NCBI GenBank assembly: GCA_009787085.1
Contig: WRGR01000030.1
Coordinates: 1-37,852, forward strand
Length of the DNA stretch: 37,852 nucleotides
Source: Actinomycetes bacterium
GTDB lineage: Bacteria; Actinomycetota; Coriobacteriia; Coriobacteriales; UBA8131
Reading direction: 5' to 3'
A program made the translations under genes and the position numbers. Of this stretch, positions 33,416-37,852 are shown in pieces (position 1 is the stretch's first letter; the number at the start of each line of letters is the position of its first letter). The notes below the pieces were generated by a model, which did not search any database, was not told where the DNA came from, and worked only from the letters and a program-made list of their open reading frames with translations.

Positions 33416-33706
33416 TTACCGAAGATAGCCGAGTGCGATCGTGGCTTGGGTCACCCGAGCGATATCGGGAGGCTGGAGGCTGCCAACCGCCCGGTCACGC
33501 AAAAGTCCTTCAGTAAAAACCTCGAATACCTGTGATAAGCGCACTGTCGAAGGAGCGTTCAGCCTTGCTTGCCGCCATTGGCCAATGGGCACATCGCCTG
33601 TGACTGGTGCCAGCGGCCTGCTGGTTATCTTGGCTATAGCGATTAAGTTCTCATTTGTATCAAGAACTAGTACCGGGCGACCTTCGGCATCTCGGCAAGG
33701 CCAGTG
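33416..33706 (-). pseudogene. MazF/PemK-family toxin remnant lacking its start
   Basis: A 96-codon reverse-strand frame runs from just after an in-frame TGA (33707-33709) to a TAA (33416-33418). It contains no ATG, GTG or TTG before the conserved part. The product reads HWPCRDAEGRPVLVLDT, then AKITSRPLA, WRQARLNAPSTVRLSQ and LLRDRAVGSLQPPDIARV. These match the pattern of PemK/MazF-like RNase toxins (RPVLVL strand, PS-VR strand, G-L-D helix). The N-terminal 10-20 residues and any antitoxin gene are missing, so the toxin is presumably dead. Standard start-based gene calling would miss it and call a forward shadow frame instead. Confidence 0.65.
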
Positions 33707-33740
33707 TCAACATTGTATCAGTTAGCTGTAGCCTCTCTAA

Positions 33741-33902
33741 CACTTATCAGATGTAGTCCTTCCTCGCGACGGCAAACCAGTGATCGGTTGTGGTGCGACC
33801 TTCTCGCACTACGAGTTCACGGTGCTTATCGCTAAACAGGTGACGGATGAGGCTTGGCATAAGCGCTTGGCAAAAAACGATCTGCCTAGCTATGAGGATT
33901 GA
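33741..33902 (+). pseudogene. C-terminal fragment of a DUF3160-like protein
   Basis: A 53-codon open frame with no start codon, bounded upstream by TAA (33738-33740), ends at TGA 33900-33902. It reads DVVLPRDGKPVIGCGATFSHYEF and later KQVTDEAWHKRL. This resembles the C-terminal end of DUF3160-type surface proteins, where a GAxFSYYEF segment is followed by LTDEEW. The rest of the gene is absent. The fragment lies back to back with the toxin remnant, which points to rearrangement or deletion here. The family match is from memory. Confidence 0.55.
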
Positions 33903-34066
33903 AAAGCAGGGCTTTATCTCAGATATTGGCAAAACAAAATGAGCTAGGACTACCGGATACTAATGAGGAATGGCAGATAGGCAAGATTGCATCGGCGGTC
34001 AAACAGGCAATCGAACTTCTTGACAGCATCGGCGTTGCCCAGTATCATGAGAACATGCGCAAGTAA
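33899..34066 (+). pseudogene. Protein-like 55-codon fragment of unknown family
   Basis: From TTG 33899 to TAA 34064-34066 a frame encodes a helical, soluble-looking segment (ILAKQNELGLPDTNEEWQIG, then KIASAVKQAIELLDSIGV, ending HENMRK). It overlaps the end of the DUF3160-like fragment by four bases in another frame. The TTG has no properly spaced ribosome-binding site, so it is probably the C-terminal piece of a lost gene. I do not recognise the family. Confidence 0.45.
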
Positions 34067-34095
34067 GCATATGTTCAAAGGAGCAGATACTAGGT

Positions 34096-34413
34096 ATGAA
34101 CACGGAATTCGAGTTTCCCAGCGACGGCTTGATCTATGAGGCTACAGAGATATTCGCGGCACTTGCCGACTCGACACGTTTTAAGATACTCAGTGCCTTG
34201 GCGGCCAACGAGATGCGGGTCGGCGAGCTGGTCGAGTTAGTTGGCGTGTCGCAGTCGGCCGTCAGCCATCAGCTGCGGCTGTTACGCGACAGGGGGATGG
34301 TTGCCGCACGGCGGGACAAGCAAAACGTGTTCTATCACCTGTTGGACGACCATGTGCGTTCACTGATCCTGATTGGCTTGGAGCACGCATCGGAGCGGGG
34401 AGGCGACCTATGA
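34096..34413 (+). CDS. ArsR/SmtB-family zinc-sensing repressor
   Basis: A 105-residue winged-helix repressor. The recognition region is VGELVELVGVSQSAVSHQLR, followed by the wing ARRDKQNVFYHL. The C-terminal helix has the complete alpha-5 metal site of SmtB/CzrA sensors: D-x-H, then H eleven residues later, then E three further on (DDHV...EHASE). This predicts Zn(II)-type sensing (also Co or Cd). AAAGGAG at 34077-34083 lies 12 bases before ATG 34096, a long spacing. The stop overlaps the ATPase start as ATGA, so repressor and exporter share one mRNA and the operon is probably autoregulated. Confidence 0.93.
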   Translation: MNTEFEFPSDGLIYEATEIFAALADSTRFKILSALAANEMRVGELVELVGVSQSAVSHQLRLLRDRGMVAARRDKQNVFYHLLDDHVRSLILIGLEHASERGGDL

Positions 34414-36908
34414 GCGGCCATGGGCATCAGCATGAGCAGGGGCATGGCCGCGGTTGCGGCAATGATCATAGCCTGAGCCGTGGGCACGACCATGGGAATG
34501 CCAACAATGATGCCATCGGCCACGACCACGGCCATGCCACCGACTACAGCCACGGCCATGCCGATGCTTGTGCCTGCACCGACACTGAAGGCTACGGCCA
34601 CAGTCACGACCATGGCCACGACAGCTGCGGCGGCCACGAGCATGGCCATGACAGCTGCGGCTGCAGCCACAACCATGACCACGAGGCCGAGGGGAACACC
34701 CGTACTTGGCTGATCGTCTCGGGCATCGGTGCTCTGGGCGGTGCTTTGCTCCACTTTATCGGTGGCAATGACCTTATGGTTTGGGCAAGTGCTGCACTCT
34801 CCATCCTCGGCACCCTCGCCGGCCTGGTCATCTTGGCCCCGGAGATCGTTGAGTCGGTACGTAGCCGCCGGGTTGATATCAATATCCTGATGGCGGTTGC
34901 GGTGCTTGGCGCTGTTTGTCTTGGGCAGTTTGCCGAGGCCGGCGCGGTGGTTTTCCTGTTTTGTGTAGGGGAGGCCTTGGAGCACCTGGCTATGCAGCGT
35001 AACCGAGAGTCGATATCCAAGCTGTTCGAGCTGGCACCGACGACAGTGCATCGGCTGGAGCCTGACGGCTCGATCAGCGATATCGACCCGGATGCGGTTT
35101 TGCTCGGCAACACTTTGGTGCTACGTCCGGGGGAGCGGGCCGCCCTCGACGGTGAGGTGCTGCGCGGCGCGTCCAGCGTTGACGAGTCACCGGTCACTGG
35201 CGAGTCCTTGCCCCACGCCAAGCAGCCCGGGGATGCTATCTACGCCGGCTCGTTGGCCATTGATGGCCGTCTGGAATACCGGGTTTCGGCCACGGTGGAG
35301 AACAGCAGCCTGGCACGTATTGTCCGGCTGGTCGAACAGTCCCAGGCGCAACGCACCCCCTATGAGCGTTTCATCAACCGGTTTGCCCGCTATTACACGC
35401 CGGCGATTATCGTCGTGGCCTTGCTGGTGGCCTTGTTGCCGCCGTTATTGACCTTGGCCACGCCTTTGGAGGCCGGCACCTTTCGGGAATGGATCTACCG
35501 TGCCTTGTCGCTTCTGGTGATCGCCTGTCCCTGCGCCTTGGTCATAGCCACACCGGTGGCCGTGGCCAGCAGCCTGACGCGGGCGGCGAAAAACGGTGTG
35601 TTGGTGAAGGGCGGGGCATTCTTGGAGCTGGCATCGAAGGTCAAGGCGGTGGCCTTTGACAAGACTGGGACGTTGACTGCTGGCTCGCCGCAGTTGGTGT
35701 CACTGGATCTTTTGCCTGCCGCCCAGATGTTTTGGCACCATGATGCTGCCAGCAAAGCCTTAGCGCTGGCGGCTCTGTTGGAGCAGGACTCCAACCACCC
35801 CTTGGCGCGGGCTGTGGTTGCAGCGGCAGCGGGCGCTGACGATGCTGTGGCCGCTGGGGGCGCCGGGGCTGCTAGGGACGCTGAGGGCGGCTCGGACACA
35901 GCGGTTCAAGCTGCTCAGCAGGGCGGTGACAGTGCGGCATCCCAAACCACGGCTGCTGCGGCCACCCATGGTGCCACCTCAGTGCCGTCGTGGACACTCA
36001 GCGACCTCAAGGAGCAGCCCGGCAAGGGAATTTCTGCCCGCCTCCACGAAGCCACCAGCGGCCAGCCTGCGGATAGCGCCGGGTCTGCCCCATGGCAACC
36101 AGAGTCTGTGGGCAAGCAGATGGCGATTGGCTCCCCAAGCTTTATTGCCGAGATGGTTGGCCTTGGCGGCCAGGCCGAGGCGCTGGTTGCTGCCGCTGAA
36201 GGCCACGGTGCCACAGTGCTTGTCTTGGCCTTTGACGGTGAGGCAGTGGCGGTGTTGGCCTTGCGGGACGCTATCCGTCCAGAAAGCGCCGCTTTGATCA
36301 GCCAGTTAACAGGCGCTGTCAGCCCAGTTCCAGCCGCCGACGACGGCGACCCTGCTGCTGGCCGCAGTCGGGATGGCTCAGGTGCGCCCTTACGCGGCCA
36401 TCTGGGCTTGGCTTGCGTGATGCTCACGGGCGACAACCTGCGCACCGCTGAAGCAATAGCCTCTGAGATCGGGGTGACACGCATCCATGCCGGCCTGTTG
36501 CCTGAAGAGAAGATGACCCATATCGGGCGGCTGAAAAACGAATACCAAACAGTGGCAATGGTCGGCGACGGCATCAACGACGCGCCGGCCTTGGCGCTGG
36601 CCGATATCGGCATCGCCATGGGTGCCGCTGGCAGTGACACCGCCTTAGAGGTGGCCGATGTCGCCCTGATGGCCGACAACTTAGATGAGCTGCCCTTCTT
36701 CTTCCGCTTGGCACGGAAGATGATGCTGACGATCTATGTGAACATCGCCTTCGCCCTGATCGTCAAGGCGCTCGTCTTGGTGCTGGCCATCTTCGGCTTC
36801 GCCCAGATGTGGATGGCGATCATGGCCGACGTAGGCGTGCTGTTGCTGGTTCTGCTCTACGGCATGCGCTTGGGGATCAGCCCGAAGCCCACGACAGATG
36901 GGAACTGA
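34410..36908 (+). CDS. P1B-type Zn/Cd/Pb-exporting ATPase with His-rich N terminus
   Basis: An 832-residue heavy-metal pump. Residues 1-94 contain 22 histidines and six cysteines in HDHGH-type clusters instead of an HMA domain. The core has TGES, the CPC motif (C373-P374-C375), the phosphorylation site D417 in DKTGT, the SNHPLA histidine motif, TGDN, and GDGIND at 719-724. The last helix region has MADVGVLLLV, whose Asp fits the Zn(II) class (ZntA/CadA). Two low-complexity insertions, Ala/Gly/Asp-rich at about 470-525 and near 635-665, enlarge the cytosolic domains. It is overlapped with the ArsR sensor gene. Substrate Zn is favoured by the sensor's alpha-5 site. Confidence 0.93.
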   Translation: MSGHGHQHEQGHGRGCGNDHSLSRGHDHGNANNDAIGHDHGHATDYSHGHADACACTDTEGYGHSHDHGHDSCGGHEHGHDSCGCSHNHDHEAEGNTRTWLIVSGIGALGGALLHFIGGNDLMVWASAALSILGTLAGLVILAPEIVESVRSRRVDINILMAVAVLGAVCLGQFAEAGAVVFLFCVGEALEHLAMQRNRESISKLFELAPTTVHRLEPDGSISDIDPDAVLLGNTLVLRPGERAALDGEVLRGASSVDESPVTGESLPHAKQPGDAIYAGSLAIDGRLEYRVSATVENSSLARIVRLVEQSQAQRTPYERFINRFARYYTPAIIVVALLVALLPPLLTLATPLEAGTFREWIYRALSLLVIACPCALVIATPVAVASSLTRAAKNGVLVKGGAFLELASKVKAVAFDKTGTLTAGSPQLVSLDLLPAAQMFWHHDAASKALALAALLEQDSNHPLARAVVAAAAGADDAVAAGGAGAARDAEGGSDTAVQAAQQGGDSAASQTTAAAATHGATSVPSWTLSDLKEQPGKGISARLHEATSGQPADSAGSAPWQPESVGKQMAIGSPSFIAEMVGLGGQAEALVAAAEGHGATVLVLAFDGEAVAVLALRDAIRPESAALISQLTGAVSPVPAADDGDPAAGRSRDGSGAPLRGHLGLACVMLTGDNLRTAEAIASEIGVTRIHAGLLPEEKMTHIGRLKNEYQTVAMVGDGINDAPALALADIGIAMGAAGSDTALEVADVALMADNLDELPFFFRLARKMMLTIYVNIAFALIVKALVLVLAIFGFAQMWMAIMADVGVLLLVLLYGMRLGISPKPTTDGN

Positions 36909-37060
36909 CCGGAAGGAACCAGCCCGAAGCCCATTAGCTTAGAATCTGCAATAATTTCCGAAATCGATTAACCAATTCGATCTGATCTGACACGCTTGAC
37001 GTTATTGTCTTGAACATGCGGCATTCGGCCAAGTGCTTTGATCTGGCGCAAGGCTGCTGC

Positions 37061-37852
37061 TCAGACGGCCAGTTCGGCGGCCTTGCGGAGGCGGGACAGG
37101 CTGTTTTCGCGGCCGATCAGCTCTAGGGACTCGAAGAGTGGCGGCGACACCATGTTGCCGCAGGCCGCCACCCGGATAGCTTGGAAGAGCAGTTTCGGTT
37201 TGATTTCCAGTTGTTCGGGCAGTGCCCGTAGGGCATTCTCCAATGCCTGATGCTCCCAAGGTAGGTCGGCATTCTCCAAGACACCGATAGCCTGCCCGAG
37301 GGCAAGCGCTGCCGTCTCGCCGGTCAGGCACTTCTCCACGGATTTTTGGTCCAGCTCCACATCGGGGCCGCTGAACAGGTAGGTGACCTTCTCTGCTACC
37401 TCGTCTAGGCTTTTTATCCGCTCGACCACCAAGGGGTAAAGGCCTTCGTACCACTGGCGATTGGCAGCAATGCTGGCTGCGACGGCCTCGGGTGCAGCGC
37501 CTAGCTTATCGCGTGCCAGACCAGACTGTTGCAGCCAGGGGGTAAGGGCATCGATGAAGGCAGCAGCGCCTATTTCTTTCAGGTAGCTGGCGTTGACCCA
37601 GTCGAGCTTGGCGGTATCGAAACGCGCTGGGTTGCGCGACACCCGCCCGAAGGAGAAGTTCTCGCAGAGTTCTGTGGCCGTGAACAGGGTGGTTTCGCCG
37701 TCCAACGACCAGCCGAGCAGGGCGAGGTAGTTGAGCAGCGCTGAGGGCAGGTAGCCCTCGTCGCGCCAAGCCTCAACGCTGGTGGCGCCATGGCGTTTGG
37801 AGAGGCGGCTGCCGTCGGCACCGAGGATCATTGAGAGGTGGGCAAAGTGCGG
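37061..37852 (-). CDS. gltX: Glutamyl-tRNA synthetase, C-terminal part (5' truncated by window edge)
   Basis: The reverse-strand frame is open to the window edge and ends at 37061. It starts within the catalytic domain at PHFAHLSMILGADGS and includes the class I KMSKS-type loop as RLSKRHGATS. The GYLPSALLNYLALLGWS helix and FDTAKLDWVN, both typical of GluRS, follow. The C-terminal anticodon-binding domain is complete. About 264 codons are visible, roughly half the protein. It is convergent with the zinc ATPase gene, with 152 bases between stops that show no feature I can support. Confidence 0.95.
   Translation of the reverse strand, partial: PHFAHLSMILGADGSRLSKRHGATSVEAWRDEGYLPSALLNYLALLGWSLDGETTLFTATELCENFSFGRVSRNPARFDTAKLDWVNASYLKEIGAAAFIDALTPWLQQSGLARDKLGAAPEAVAASIAANRQWYEGLYPLVVERIKSLDEVAEKVTYLFSGPDVELDQKSVEKCLTGETAALALGQAIGVLENADLPWEHQALENALRALPEQLEIKPKLLFQAIRVAACGNMVSPPLFESLELIGRENSLSRLRKAAELAV

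Noticed and set aside
33441-33725. 94-codon forward open frame
   Set aside because: It is the shadow of the better-supported reverse-strand MazF/PemK-like frame; its own product has no protein-family character.
33747-33932. 61-codon reverse-strand open frame, considered as an antitoxin for the toxin remnant
   Set aside because: It is antisense to the DUF3160-like fragment, and nothing in it resembles an antitoxin DNA-binding or toxin-binding region.

Overview
The window looks like a chromosomal segment of an anaerobic, fairly GC-rich bacterium, most likely an actinomycete-lineage anaerobe such as a member of the Coriobacteriia. The evidence is the gene content: a SepIVA-like coiled-coil gene next to a DUF177 gene, RNase Y, a perfect CGAAC-N4-GTTCG LexA operator at recA, a single-domain superoxide reductase, a 2-oxoacid:ferredoxin oxidoreductase and an Fe-S aldo-keto reductase. 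The class assignment is inference and no rRNA gene is present to test it.

Positions 1-10547 form a co-directional housekeeping block. It starts with the Lys/Ala/Pro-repeat tail of an unidentified gene, then yajQ, rimO, a fused pgsA-cinA gene, recA (own SOS promoter), recX, rny, a GHKL ATPase gene and ruvC-ruvA-ruvB. Stops and starts mostly overlap or nearly touch, except at the recA and rny promoter regions. Positions 10564-12890 hold a small unknown protein, a reverse-strand superoxide reductase, and the sepIVA-like/DUF177 pair. Positions 12979-19479 are the translation, UMP kinase and envelope-lipid block: structured leader, rpsB, tsf, a 48-bp perfect palindrome, pyrH, frr, uppS, cdsA and dxr. 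It closes with a strong hairpin followed by a G10 tract.

Positions 19562-25337 are accessory: a MerR regulator translationally overlapped with a small metal-binding HMA protein, an Fe-S aldo-keto reductase, an OFA-type MFS transporter, exonuclease III on the reverse strand and a P-loop ATPase. Positions 25748-30990 hold vorDBAC, a four-subunit 2-oxoisovalerate-type ferredoxin oxidoreductase, followed by an XRE-cupin regulator and an acyl-CoA synthetase. Together these suggest fermentation or assimilation of branched-chain 2-oxoacids through acyl-CoA.

From 30991 to 34095 the sequence is loosely packed and partly decayed. It contains a promoter, a 43-residue secreted mini-protein or broken secreted gene, a TIM-barrel gene, a frameshifted membrane-protein gene, a start-less MazF/PemK remnant on the reverse strand, a DUF3160-like C-terminal fragment and another fragment. 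Several of these have no usable start codon and appear only when all frames are read for protein-like sequence. Positions 34096-36908 are an intact zinc-stress pair: an ArsR/SmtB sensor with a complete alpha-5 metal site, overlapped with a P1B ATPase that carries a His-rich tail instead of an HMA domain. The window ends in the reverse-strand 3' part of gltX.

The best candidates for unusual biology are the octanucleotide tandem array just upstream of the recA SOS promoter, the pgsA-cinA fusion, the rpsB leader, the 48-bp palindrome before pyrH, the secreted mini-protein locus and the decayed toxin segment. No complete new defence or mobile system was seen. No tRNA, rRNA, CRISPR array, transposase or integrase was found.
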